DNA of 64,000 nt from Clarkia xantiana subsp. parviflora (Eukaryota > Streptophyta > Magnoliopsida > Myrtales > Onagraceae): the NCBI GenBank assembly GCA_036873135.1, contig JAPTYO010000009.1, positions 20,853,756 to 20,917,755 on the forward strand. The letters run 5' to 3'. This document shows, one piece after another, positions 41,554-54,279 of the stretch. Position 1 is the first letter of the stretch; each line of letters starts with the position of its first letter. A program made the position numbers and the translations under genes. The notes under the pieces are model-generated. The model was not told the origin of the DNA and did no database searches. It saw only the letters and a list, made by a program, of their open reading frames with translations.

Positions 41554-42996
41554 AGATTTTATTTAAAAGGAAACTTTTAATTAATTTGTTTCTTTAAATT
41601 GCGTAGAGACCAAAATAGGAGATAAAAATACTTCTTAATTTTAAATCAATCAATATTATGTATCTAAATTTTGAGAACCCCTATTAAATTCTGATTAAAT
41701 TAGGAAACGGTGACAGGGCAAACCGCCCACGTGTCAGTCAGAGGGCTTCCGGTGCCGAATTAATATAATATAATAGAAGATATAGTCTTTCTTTGTAATT
41801 ACGTTGCAATGTAATTTAGGTATGTGTACGTATATAATATTCTGCTAGGTATGTTCTATATGCTACATGCATGTATATATATATAATTTTTTTTGTTGAG
41901 GGAAATTGACTTGGACGACTAAACATAAATGCGCTACAAAGTTGAAAATCATGCATAATTGCATAAATGGAGGTATTTTGTAAATGTTATTTTGTTGTTG
42001 TGAAGATAATCATTCAATCAATTAACTGATTAATTCTCGATTCAGTTGTTTAAATGTCAAAATAATCTAATATTTTTTATCAAGAGAATACTCTTAATCG
42101 TTTATCAATTAATTAACATTGCATTTTTGTTTGTTTTCATAATTTAGATTCATCGATATTGTGCATTATGGTATTAAATTCATATCTTCTCTAAGTTTAA
42201 TAGTTCTAATTTATTTGTCATCACTAACATACACTTTATTGATTGTGGTCTTTGGTATAGGTTGAGTCAGATTAACAGGTATAATACATTATAAGTAATT
42301 TATATTTCTTTGTCTGATTAATTCTCGATTCAAAATAATCTTTTTTTTTTTGTTAAGAAAATACACTTAATCGTTTATCAATTAATTAACATCCCATTTT
42401 TGTTTGTTTTCATAATTTAGAGTATTGATGTTATGCATTATGGTATTAAATTCATATCTTCTCTAAATCTAATAATTCTAATTTATTTGTCATCACTAAA
42501 ATACATTTTATTGATTATGGTTTTTGGTATAGGTCCAGTCAGATTAACATACTTATAATAAATTATAAGTAATTTATATTTATTTATCTCCGTAGTTTTT
42601 TTCCATAAATAATTTTTAATTGACGGGAGATATTCATTAGATGGTTCATTATAGATTTATATATCAATTAGTGTTGATAAGTGTGTTTTTATGTTCAGGG
42701 AATGTGTTGAGTAGTTCAAAACTAACCCCTATGGAGGAATCACGGGAGGACAATATAGAGGAAGACAGTAAACCATAAAACAAGGTAGGACACGATGAGA
42801 AGAGAAAAATGTTATTTTTTTAATAAAATAAAACATGAATTAATATAGTACCCACTTTGTTAAATATATATAAAATACTATAATTATTTTTCAATTTATA
42901 CTTTCAATAACTATTTACTTCAAATTTATTTATTTTTCACACGCACCAACTTTTTTCGTACAAAATAATTTAGTAAAGGATTCATCCTAACAATTA
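41554..42996. other. AT-rich intergenic DNA
   Basis: Between the MULE end and the Helitron at 42997. Includes the 288-bp duplication at 42026-42600. TATCTAAATTTTGAG (about 41661) followed by CGCCCACGTGTCAGTC could be a Helitron 5' region belonging to the 3' end at 45237, but this is weak. No gene. Confidence 0.4.
42026..42600. repeat. Tandem duplication, about 288-bp period
   Basis: CTGATTAATTCTCGATTCA at 42026 recurs at 42314. The two copies align over their length (CGTTTATCAATTAATTAACAT, ATTATGGTATTAAATTCATA, TTTGGTATAGGT) with about 10% differences and a 15-base gap. Non-coding, AT-rich. Confidence 0.85.
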
Positions 42997-43690
42997 CTAG
43001 GTGCTGACCCCGCGCTACGCGCGGGGTGACATGTTAAACCGTACACGAAGAATGTTAAAATTATATTTCGAAGCTAATATTAGAAACCGTAAATCCTAAA
43101 ATATTTTTTATAAAATGAACTAATCAACCATTAATTTTTTATAAGTATTATTAATAGAAATATTTAGAAATTGAAATTGTTTTTTCAGATTGATTAATAT
43201 ATTACGACATTTAGATAGTTATATAGAAATGTTACGATGATATATCAACTTCTGTATATCTTATAATTTTTTAAATGAAATGTCTTATTTTTTAAATGGA
43301 TGTGAGACTCTTAAAAAAAATAGTTGTACTTGTCCAATTAAGTAAAGATGTTGAACCTTATAGCGGAAATGTCTTATTTTTTAAATGGATGTGAGACTCT
43401 TAAAAAAATAGTTGTACTTGTCCAATTAAGTAAAGATGTTGAACCTTATAGCGTGGGACAATAGGTAAACGATTGTGGAAGCCTACACGACGGTGGCTCC
43501 AACTTATGTCGCTTGAGGAAAAGAAGTGTAACGCCTGAAAACTTTATTATCTAATTCAATTCAATTATATATATAGAGGAGAAGAAGTGTAACGCCTTTC
43601 CGACATGGCGATTTCACAGCCCACCCTTGTGCTGACGTGGCGATCCCACAATCCATTATCCTCTTTCCTCTTGCTTTATATATATATAGA
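42997..43690 (-). mobile_element. Complete non-autonomous Helitron, 694 bp
   Basis: On the minus strand it starts TCTATATATATATAAAGC (43690 downward), preceded by A. It ends with the hairpin CCCCGCGC-GTA-GCGCGGGG, then TCAGCACCTAG followed by T. This meets the Helitron rules: A|TC..., a 3' hairpin, CTRR|T and no target duplication. GCCACGTCAGCAC lies about 50 bases from the 5' end, as in the Helitron at 30.1 kb. It contains an 89-bp tandem duplication. No protein is encoded. Confidence 0.85.
43278..43455. repeat. 89-bp tandem duplication inside the Helitron
   Basis: AAATGTCTTATTTTTTAAATG at 43278 recurs at 43367 and the units are almost identical through CAATTAAGTAAAGATGTTG and CCTTATAGCG. 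Near identity points to a recent duplication. Confidence 0.9.
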
Positions 43691-45237
43691 TAATAATTTT
43701 TTCTTTAAATTAATGCATGTTTTGATGTTTTGTAATTTATTAGATATTTTATTATCAATAAATGCAATCTAAAAGACTAAAACTAATTATTACTTTATTA
43801 TAATATGATTTTTGTTACTAAATTATATGTGCTTTTTACGTTTTTTGAAATATGTTTGTGAATACATGAATAGAGAACTATTTTTTAAGTTGTATTTTTT
43901 TTTTTGAATTCTTTGTTGTTGAGTTTAATAATCAACACGGAAAAGTTATTAATTTAGTTATAAAATAAATTCTTTATTTTCAATTTATATTAGCTCTCGA
44001 ATTTTCTATGTATTTGTATAATTAGATTCAACTCGATTGGAATGTACGACATGACTTAAGCACGCTTACCTCACGATTTATTGAATAAAATTCGAATGAT
44101 AATCGAATTGACTTCGAATATCTTTTGAATAATTCTGATTATTTACATTTATACCTGTTAGAAGCCTAGAAATACTCTCTAAATAACGTTTAGAGCAATG
44201 TTAATAGCGTGAATTTTACCTTGAATTGTACAAAATACATTTTAGTCCACGTGACTATTACAGATTAGAAGGTAATTAATGAGGATTTTATACATTCTAT
44301 TTTTCATTTCCTTCTTAATCTTATTAATTTCAGTGTTTTACTTCTATGACTATATTTTATTATAAAAAATTGAAATTCCTATTTTTACGAAAACTAAATA
44401 ATAACAATTTTTTTTAATATATTCAATTTTTTTTCCGTTAACGATATTCAATTTATTAAAATATTAAAAAAAACTACAATTTAGAAAAATAAATACTTAA
44501 TTTTGACAATTGAAGGTAACTTCAATCAATAAAATATTGTTATTAAGAAATTGTTATATGACGTTGTCTTTTTCTACTGATTTTGCTATTGTCGTGTATT
44601 TTTTTTTTAATATTTCGTCACAATATATATTAGTTTCTCATCCAGTTATGGAAATAATATATTTTTCTTCAAGATTCTAATTAATATATTTACATATTAA
44701 GGTTTTTTTAAATACTCAATAGAAGTTTATATAGACAATAAATAGTGTTTAACACGTTAGGGTAATATTATTGTAGTGAAAAAGATCATGACTTCTTAAA
44801 GAATATTAAGATATTTTATGCTTTTTCTTTTTATATTAAATATTAGACAAATTTTATTTTAAAAAAATTAAGTTCCTTTTTTGAAAACTAAATAATAAAA
44901 CTATTTTGTAATGATATCAAATTTATTAAATAACCATTGATTTCTTTTCCGATATAAATATATAATGGAATTTATAGAATAAAACATCTACAATATTCAA
45001 ATGCAAATAATATCTAATGAATATTTAATGTACATAAAAAAGTTTTATTATATTGTCTAAGTGTATGGTTAAAAAAGTGAAATGAAAAATGATAAAGAAA
45101 ATAATTATCAAATATATATACTTTAGACAATCTTTTTTGAATAATTAAAAAAAAAAAATTATGTAGCATATTCAATAAATTAAAATAATTTAATTTTTTA
45201 ATTTTTCTCCCGCGCAGTGCGCGGGATTAGTGGCTAG
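43691..45237 (+). mobile_element. Helitron 3' portion, plus orientation
   Basis: The 3' end is typical: hairpin CCCGCGC-AGT-GCGCGGG (45209-45225), 12 bases, then CTAG at 45234-45237 followed by T. The rest to 43691 is AT-rich and non-coding. The 5' end was not located: it may lie before 42997, with the 694-bp Helitron inserted inside. The start given is only the edge of that other Helitron. Confidence 0.6.
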
Positions 45238-45590
45238 TATATGCTAAACCTACAAAAACCACGTGTAGATGAAGCTGAACTCAAGTTTAGTCAAATAAAT
45301 TTTAAACTGAGTTTGAGTCAATTTTACTTTGAACTGTACTATTTCAGCTTAATTAAGCCGATATTGATTGAGCTCGGTCAAGCAATTTTAAAGTCAAATT
45401 CAAATATGAACATCCAAATTTAAAAGAAATTGAACTTGAGAGTTGGATTTATTTGATGAATTATTAAGTACAAACAACTTAATATTTGGTTTGGTTGGAC
45501 TCGTTTACGCCTAGAAGCTGCGCTTATGCGCTGGCTGTCTTTGGAGTTCCGGTTCCGGTTCGTTTTTATTTTTAATTAATAATAACTAAT
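45238..45590. other. Intergenic DNA before the WD40 gene
   Basis: AT-rich with a degenerate dispersed repeat (AACTCAAGTTTAG, TTGAACTTGAGAG). No gene. Confidence 0.4.
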
Positions 45591-45900
45591 ATTTTCTTTT
45601 GCCTTCCTTCCTTCCATTCTCCTTCCTCTCCGATCTCTCTCTCTCTCTCTACGGAATCTCCTTTCACGAGCCTCTTCTCTTCAGTTGGATCAAAACGAAA
45701 TCCCTTATCTGCCTGCTTTTCATCTCTCCAATTCTTTCGTTCTCATCCTGCTACCTGGATTCTGTTTATCCTCTACATAAAAACCCTAGTTCTTAATCAT
45801 CTTTCATCCGCCTCTCTTCGGCTACCATCGGTGAATTACAGCTGGATCAGTAGAGGAGCCACCAAGGAGCTTCCTCCCACCTGTTTCACTATATTTTCAA
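45591..45900 (+). promoter_or_regulatory. Pyrimidine-rich leader of the AMBRA1-like gene
   Basis: CTTCCTTCCTTCC and TCTCTCTCTCTCTCT (about 45602-45652) form a Y-patch-like core promoter or 5' UTR tract, common in plant housekeeping genes. No clear TATA box. The following ~250 bases to the ATG look like a long 5' UTR. Confidence 0.45.
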
Positions 45901-48900
45901 ATGCATCCCACCAAGAGAACGACAAAAAGGTAACTCCTTTTAGATTTATATTTTTGGTTCAGCCGCGGAATTATGCATTTCACCTCCCATTGTACCAAAC
46001 TAATACTGCCCGGTAATGCTGTCCTGGTTATGATGTTTTTCTGTGCCATCTCAACTTCCATTATGATTTTACAATTAGTGATTAGACTGATACTTAAGTA
46101 CAGATTGAAGAATGTTTCATGTCATTGGCCATGTTTCTTCACTCGCGTCTACCTTTCTTTTCTGAATCGCAGCTTGATGCATTTATTCACAACCAAATTT
46201 ACATGCGCAAGGCTTTAGTCGTTCTAATTAACAATCATGACCAGAATAAAAACTTGTGGGATTTGCCGTGATTTCGCTTCTAGTAAACTTTCCTGGAACA
46301 CCGAGTTCATCATAGAGTTGAGCCTTTACTGGGTGTCTCTGATGCAGCTAAGTCGATGCTCAATCACTGACTCACAATTAGATTAACAGTCATGTTTTTA
46401 TTTAGTGGATGCCACAAGATTCTTGAGGGTAAACTGGGACTGCAATCATCAACTCATATTTCATTTTAAGCCTGCATTTTCTATTAAGTGAATGTTACTA
46501 AGTACGCAATTAAGTGTCATGTTGTTAATTAGTGGATGTCACAAGATCAGGGGATACAGGAAGATGCAACTAAGTACGCGATCATTCCTTCATATTTAGT
46601 TTCAAGCGTGCATTTGATATTAAGTGAATGAAGCAACATTTGGAAGGTAACAAGGAAGTATATACTACATTGGGCATGTCTAATAAACTTATACTGACTA
46701 GAGATATATGGAAATCGTTTATTTCTTTCTTTTCTTGTCTTCTACTCACTTGACTTGGAATAACTGATGGGCGTTGCAACTTATCTTTTTTCAAAAAAAT
46801 AGTCCGTAGATGGGGGTTCCTTCTCTTCCAGGCTACTGATCTAGTAATCACTAGATGGGGTACTTTTCCTTTACATTCTAGACTCTAGAATCTAGAGTGG
46901 TCCGATATATATATATATTTATATGTATCACATTATCACTGAGAGTAGAATATCAATTTGAAAAATCACGGTCTTGTTACAATGATCAAATATTAGGTTA
47001 GATATGGTGGAGTTGGAAGGCTAATCAAATTTACTTTTAAGCATTGAATATAGGAAGTTTCTTTTTCAATTATCTGGTAAAATATCTGCAAAGATTCAGA
47101 ATGTGAGGTTTATATTGAAAGACACGGTTTTTCTTATGGTGCAGGTCAACTACTCACGTATCTTCTTTGGAACACCAATACTACTGAACTCCCTACGGTC
47201 CTATTTCTCCTAACATTGAGTAGCTGAACTTTCCATAGGAGCCGAATTGCCTTGTTAACCTGTTAGACATGCTGCCATATATTCAGTCCTAAAATTCTTC
47301 AAAAATAAGAATTTCTGCGGTTTTTAAATGTTAACATTCAGAAAACAACCTTGAGAAAAGGTTTAATTTTAGAGACTATGATAAAGTCATCTGGAAGGTT
47401 CTGCATGTCCATTTGGTGCTTTATAGATTCTCTTGCGGGGGGGTACTCTGTTAGGCTTTACTTCACACTGCAATAATGTTTATCTTGAGGATATGTTCCA
47501 GTTAATTTATTGTTCTAAAACTACAATGGAAGTTACTAAGCTATTACTTGGCCATTGAGAGAAGTTCTAGGCAGTGAAGCTTGTACTTAACCTACTACTA
47601 TTCTTTCTCAGTGCTGCAAATGTCCTGGACATCTTAGTGCAGAGAGAGATCCGTCCTCGAGCAAAGCATACATCTCGTAAGTTGTGGGAAGAAGCTTCAC
47701 TCCATCCAGTTCGGCAAAGTTCTGTAGCAGCCAGAGATGCAAGGCGTGCTCTCATCTCATGGTGTGAACCTCAAACCACTTTAATGTGTCTTCTTTAGGT
47801 TTTTTATGTGTACTCTTTCATCAGATTTAAACTTTATGCTGATTGTTTGCCCACTTTGCTCATTATATCCAGGGTGGAAGCAGAGTCTTTGCAACATCTG
47901 TCTGCCAAGTATTGTCCATTACTACCTCCTCCGAGATCAACTATTGCAGCTGCCTTTAGCCCTGACGGGAAAGCGCTTGCTTCTACCCAGTAAGTTGATG
48001 GTCTTATGTCTCGTTGGGTTCATTTTATGTGTAGTCTTTATTCTTGTGCAAATTGAATACATTAGTATCATGCTTTTTTCCTTTTCTCAGTGGTGATCAT
48101 ACGGTAAAAATTATTGATTGCCAAAGTGGAAACTGCTTAAAGGTGTTGACTGGTCATCGGAGGACACCATGGGTGGTAAGACCTTTCTTAATTTCATATT
48201 CTTTAATTTAGTTTTAGTTATGCTTCTTCCCTCCTTTTTGTGTGAGTGCTATGATTCATCCGTTAGCTACTTTCTAATTGTTTTTTCTCCTTTTGTTTTT
48301 AATAATTAATAATAATGGAATTTAGTGGCCGGTTTAATAAGATCTCTGCTGAGAATCTAAGCCTTTTGTTATGGAGTTGACTGAAAAAATTACAAGTTCT
48401 TCCTGAGTGTTAAATAAATACGATACATACTTCTGGCTTTCAAGTCTCAAGATAAGTTAAGAAGGTAATCTCAGAATGTCACTTAAATGTTTCTGAAACT
48501 TTAATATGTTAGTTGACATGTTCAGTAATTGCAATACATATACAACGAGTTGTGACATGACCATTGATCTTTCCAGAGAAGGCGTTCACTCAGTTGAAAT
48601 ATTCCTATGGCTATGTGACTATTTTGATTGTTAGTATGGTTGAGTTTGTATGAAACTTGTTTTTGTGAAGATTCAAGAATGATTTTATTTGTGTAGCAAA
48701 ACAAAAAGGTGACAAAGAGTTAATGATTTTATTATGTTGCTTATGATTTAAGGTTTACTGGATAATATCTCTCTTTATACAAGATTACATTGAACATATT
48801 TCTGAAATCTGAACATTGTTAATTTATTCCTATTATCAGATTTTGTACCGCATGGATTGGTTTTATGAGCTATTTTTAATGCTTAAATAATTTTTCTGAT

Positions 48901-51900
48901 TCATTAGGATTCCCTTGTTACCTACTTTACATCCATTTCTTACATTTTTTTCCGTACACCAAATGCTGATTCTGCTACATATGAGCTACACTCTCCAACT
49001 TTTTCTTATCAAAGTAGATATGGATCCTTGTCATTTTTACAATTTTCCTGCTGCAGAGTTTTTTAAGTAGCTGGTTAACTTGCAGGTGAGGTTCCATCCA
49101 TTGTACCCATTTATCCTTGCAAGTGGCAGTTTGGATCATGAAGTTAGGTTATGGGATGCCAATACTGCAGAGTGTATAGGATCGCGAGACTTTTGTAATA
49201 GCTTTTGAGAACTTCAATAGCACTATAGAGTTTTTCGAAGATGCTCAATTGATTTGACGTACACATGAATATGTACCATTGTTTCATTTTGCAGACCGTC
49301 CTATTTCTTCTATTGCTTTTCATGCCCAAGGAGAGCTTCTTGCAGTTGCATCCGGTCACAAGGTGAGGTCAATTTGCAAAGTTATACGTGGATGCACATG
49401 TGGATTGCAACTTTAAATTTTGCTAAACAATCTGTCATGCGGCTTCCACCAGCTATTCATATGGCACTACAACCGAAGAGGAGATACGTCATCACCTGCC
49501 ATTGTTCTCAGAACACGGCGTTCACTTCGAGCTGTGCATTTTCACCCACACGGCGCTCCCTTCCTTTTAACAGCTGAGGTGGTTCTTTTGAATTAATTAA
49601 TGGTTATGTCAATGAGTGTTTTTGTTAAACCTTTGTGTTTATGCATTTATTTTGCTTACCTGCAGGTCAATGACCTTGACTCATCGGATTCATCCATGAC
49701 TCTGGCAACTTCCCCGGGCTATTTGCAGTATCCTCCCCCAACTGTATACTTTGCAGATGCTCATTCTAGTGAACTGCCCCTCATGCCTTCGCCTTCGATG
49801 ACGTGGACCTCCTCGGCTAGAGATGATGGAAGAGTATCTCTGCAACGAATTGACGGAGATGTCGCTTTATTCCGCGGGCAGCAGAGAGTAGATATTTCTA
49901 CCTCGGTGCGCCTTCTGACATATTCTACTCCATCTGGGCAGTATGAGCTTCTTTTATCTCCTATAGAGCCAAGTGGCCCTTCTTCAACACATGAAGAGAA
50001 TGAAAGCAATCCTTTTCCTAGTATAATGGAAACTGAAATATCTCAATCAACAGTACATAACATGGAGACCATGAATCTACAACCTGATGGAAGAAGCACT
50101 CAGATTTTTCCCTTTGGCGACACAAGATGGGAGTTACCGTTCCTACAAGGATGGTTAATTGGTCAGACCCAAGCTGCCCCTCTCCCTGTACAACAAGAGA
50201 TTGTTGGAGCACATGAAAATACACCTGTTGTTGGTGATATGGGGAGTGTTGATCCTTCTTCAGCAACACCACAAGGTCTAAATCCATCTCAAATTGTTGG
50301 AAGATCTTCTCCTAGGTATCGTTCTTCAAGATCTCGGACGATTTCGACAGCAACTTCTGGTGAAGGTCTTATTTATAGCAATACACATGAAGAAAATACA
50401 GCTTTAACAGTTGTCACAATACAATCTGACTATGCTGCTTCAATTGCTGCAGCGGCATCCACAGAATTGCCATGTACAGTAAAGCTAAGGATATGGGCGC
50501 ATGACGTGAAAGATCCTTGTACACCGCTTGGTCCAGATAGATGCCGTTTAACCATTCCTCATGCAGTTCTTTGCAGGTAAGAGTAAGACTTACAGTACCT
50601 AATATTTGTACTTGATTGCAGTTACTTGTCATTCCAACTTTCAACCTTTTTTTTTTTTTTTTTTTTTTTTTTTTCTCTCTTTTAATTACATGGAAATTTA
50701 TAGAGATAGTTGAATGTATTGTGTAATTAACGCATTCTAGTTTTGTTGCAGTGAAATGGGCGCTCATTTTTCTCCTTGTGGGAGATTTTTGGCTGCTTGT
50801 GTTGCATGCATGCTACCTCAGATAGAAGCTGATCCTGGTTTCCATGGCCAGGTCAGTCATGACATCTCTGGGGTGGCAACTTCACCTACAAGGCATCCCA
50901 TCTCAGCTCATCAAGTAGTGTATGAACTTCGGATTTACTCACTGGAGGAGGCAACGTAATATCTAAAATATGCACCTACTCTGATTTTCTTAACTAAATC
51001 TGACCACTTCTAATAGTTTCCCATCAGTTAATAACATGAGATTTTTTTGTCATGTAGGTTTGGTGAGGTCCTCTCATCAAGAAGAATAAGAGCTGCTCAT
51101 TGTTTAACTTCGATTCAGGTTACTTGCTTCAGCTGTTAGTTTAAAATTAGTCACGTGGGAAGTCGAAACCGTTTGCTAATGTTAATATCCTTGTCATATA
51201 CTTCTGTTAAAAGAGTAGTACTTTGATCTTAGCATTACCTCACAGTATAGCTATCTATTTAGAAATAGAACTGTTATCACAGTTAGCATTCGTCGTTTAA
51301 ACTAGTTTTGCTAAATCTACAACTCTTATTATACATTGCACCCAAATCTTACATACTAATTACTATTGCAAAATCCATTTCACCACAGCTGTTAGTTATG
51401 ATGTGCTTTTACAAAACAAAAGCTGATCCCTGCTGATTTGGTTGCTAGATCGAATAAAAATCTGACATATTATAGTATATATATCGTTAATAGTGTTGAC
51501 AATAAATCAGAATTACTAAATATTTCCACCTTTCATCTTCATGTCATACTTTTCTATCTATCCTTCCTCATCCTTATTATGCATCCATCAATATTTCATT
51601 GCCCCCGCAGCATCTCCCGCCTTGCTCTCTTCTTATTTTTCTGTGGCTCGATCCCTTTATCTTAATCAGCAGGCTCGAGCCTATGGCTACTACCGCTCCA
51701 ACTTTATCGCCGAGTCCATGATTAAATAATGAAAGATTATTATAGCAAAATTAGATGAATAATATATGCAGACGGAGATTATTATGTCAAAAAGTAGATG
51801 GAGCGAGGTTAGAAGGTCTTCAAGTTTTATCATGAGGGGTCTAGCTTTTGGGCCGAGTGTTCCCCGGGGTTCCATAAAAATGCTCCTGACTAGGTAAGTC

Positions 51901-53744
51901 TCTGGTCCAAGGCATGCAGACATGGACCTTTCAGGAGGATTTGCACCTCTGTAGCAGGATTCATAGTCAGGACTTGAAACTTCTTATGCCAAAGAATTGT
52001 TCCTGGTTATGCCAAACCTGTAGGAGTTGAGTGGTTTTGCATAATTGGGGGTTCCAGCAAAATGCTACTGTATCCTGCCTAGGTAAGTATCTGGCCCAAC
52101 CCAAGGCTTGCAAACATGGACCTTTCGGGAGGTTTTGCACTTCCCTAGCAGGATTCTCTGCACTTTGTATTTCTGGCAGGATTCAAAATCGAAACTTGAA
52201 ACTTCTTATGCCAAATAATTGTTCCTGGCTATGCCAGACCTGCGGGAGTTAAGTGGTTTTGCACCTTCCTCACAATTTTTTTAATTTATATATGTGAGCG
52301 AGTATTAATAGATCGACAATGATAGAGGTGTTCCATCAGTTATCAACTTGCTTTTGATCTTGACATGGGCTCATATTACTTGTAGGCATCCAGTTAATCT
52401 AGTATTCATATTCTGCAGTAGTAAAAGAGGATATAATGCAGAACGTGATGGTAAAGTGTACCAAAAAAGATAGTCCGATCCAATGAATTCTTATTGATCT
52501 TTTATTTAGTGCTTTACTTCGTTTGAATGCAGTTCTCTCCAACGTCAGAACATCTATTACTTGCATATGGCCGGCGCCATGATACACTTCTTAAATCTTT
52601 TGTTGTTGATGGAGAACAAGCAGTGCCTATGTTCACCATATTGGAGGTAAAACTTTAATGACTTATCCTATCTGCAACATGAACTAATCAGCGGTTCTTT
52701 TAGGTTTAGTTCTACTCTTTGAGAATCTCACTTTCAAAGTACTTGCTTTCTTAATGCAATATCATCACCTAAAAATCATGGTTTTTAATGCCTACATATT
52801 GGTGTTGGCATGAAACTTTGCAATGGATGCTTATCTTAGTCAAATCTGATGATTATCTTTCTCTATATATTCAATATCTGTCTGTCCTTGAGTTGAGGGT
52901 TTCTTGTTAAAGATATTACTTGTGAAAGGAAACACCGATAATTGGTTAGACAAGATTAGTTCTTTTCTTTATATATATATATATATTCCTTAAGTTGCTT
53001 TGTCAAATACTAGGGGACCTGTAAAGTCTTGAATATCATCTAGAGATCTCTATAATTTGGAACCAAAATGGTACATGAAGTTGAATTCACCTATAATTAT
53101 TAGCTACCGTGTTTCCAGTCTGACCTTGCTGTGTTTTCTTATTCAGAAGGCTGACCATTTGAAAAAAAGTCCGTCTTCTGTTTATACATTCATCAAATTT
53201 TGGCTACAAAAACTATCTTCCCATCTATGTCTTGGAAATGGGTGTGGTTCTCATATGTTCAGTCACAAATACAAGATTTAGTTCAAAATAGAAGGGAACG
53301 GTTGGTGCGCTGCTACTAAAAAATAATTTCAAATCCTCAGGTGTACAGAGTTTCTGATATGGCACTTGTAAGAGTTATTCCCAGTGCAGAAGATGAAGTT
53401 AATGTTGCCTGCTTTCATCCTTCGGTTGGAGGTGGACTTGTTTATGGAACAAAGGCAAGCAGTTAAAACCAAAATCATGTACTCATGGTGTTGATGTTCT
53501 TGAAACTAGCAGCAGTCTTCTAATGATTACATTTGATGATTCTGTAAAGTGCAGGAGGGTAAATTGAGGATTCTCCAATACGATAGTTCTCATAGCATGA
53601 ACCTGACATCACCTGCCTACCTTGACGAAAATTTTCCAGAGGTAATAATCAGACGATCCCTTTTAGAACTCTTTTTTTGTTGGTAGTTTTTGTAGAGTTT
53701 TGTGCTTTTAATATTTCGGTTTTGCATTCTGTATGTAGGGATGA
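45901..53744 (+). CDS. AMBRA1-like WD40 protein (transducin family)
   Basis: Plant homologue of the AMBRA1-type WD40 family; AMBRA1 in animals links autophagy to cullin E3 ligases, and the plant role is inferred only. Exons: 45901-45929, 47612-47761, 47873-47989, 48091-48175, 49086-49194, 49295-49362, 49453-49578, 49666-50576, 50752-50955, 51058-51118, 52533-52646, 53341-53454, 53555-53641 and a tiny last one proposed at 53739-53744. Phases fit throughout, giving about 726 residues. N-terminal WD repeats: STIAAAFSPDGKALASTHGDHTVKIID, LTGHRRTPWVVRFHP, ASGSLDHEVRLWD, ISSIAFHAQGELLAVASG, FIWHYNRRGD. The centre (exon 8) is Ser/Thr-rich and disordered. C-terminal repeats: FSPCGRFLAACV, CLTSIQFSPTSEHLLLAYGRRH, EVNVACFHPSVGGGLVYGTKEGKLRI. 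The intron after 53454 uses a GC donor. The short first exon (MHPTKRTTKS) and the last exon are uncertain. Confidence 0.87.
46389..46632. repeat. Tandem duplication in intron 1 of the WD40 gene
   Basis: GTCATGTTTTTATTTAGTGGATG at 46389 recurs at 46516 (127-base period). The copies share CACAAGAT, CATATTT and TATTAAGTGAATG blocks but have diverged. Confidence 0.7.
50647..50674. repeat. Poly(T) tract, 28 bases
   Basis: Pure T run in the intron between exons 8 and 9 of the WD40 gene, about 75 bases before the exon 9 acceptor. Length-polymorphic site in principle. Confidence 0.9.
51866..52265. repeat. Direct duplication in intron 10 of the WD40 gene
   Basis: GGGGTTCCA..AAAATGCTCCTG, AGGTAAGTCTCTGG, ACATGGACCTTTC, AGCAGGATTC, CTTCTTATGCCAAAGAATTGTTCCTGG and AGTGGTTTTGCA occur twice in order, about 190-220 bases apart. 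The second copy has extra bases (TTTGTATTTCTGGCAGG). Non-coding. Confidence 0.8.
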
Positions 53745-53911
53745 TCCACTTACGCGTAGTGCTAGTGACTTGAGCTGATATTACTGGCTCGTGGTTTCCT
53801 CTACTCACCCAAGAAGGTTTGTAATATCCTACCAACCTACAATTTACTCTAAAATGGTTAAGTACAGTGTATTTCATTCTCTGTGCATAGACAAATAGAA
53901 TAGAAAAAAAT

Positions 53912-54279
53912 AAGGTTTTAAAACAGTCTCAACTATAGGTCATGTTCCTAATCGCGGTACCATATTTAAGATGTTGATATTCGGTGTCTCAACTATCAGA
54001 TATGTTGCTTTCCTCTTTTTTTTTTTTGACTGATTTTAGTGTTAAAATTGACATTTTAAGTAGCAAAAACATGTTTTCCACTTTTGAAGTATCAGATTTG
54101 TTGCTTGTGGTTTATGCTTATTTGATGCTTAAAAATCATGTTTTTATTTCGTCAATTTTAAGAGAAAAAATTGGAAATCAACCAATTTAATAGTTGTGAC
54201 GCTGAATATCAAAATTTTGAATAAGGGACAATGATTAGCAAAAGGACCTATAATTGAAGTGTTTTCAGGATTTTAACCC
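53912..54279. repeat. MITE family M1, copy E (3' part of the WD40 gene)
   Basis: Left AAGGTTTTAAAACAGTCTCAACTATAGGTCATGTT and inner ATATTCGGTGTCTCAACTATCAG match CARA-intron copies A and D. Right: GACCTATAATTGAAGTG..CAGGATTTTAACCC. It lies just after the last recognised coding exon, in a terminal intron or 3' UTR. Confidence 0.65.
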
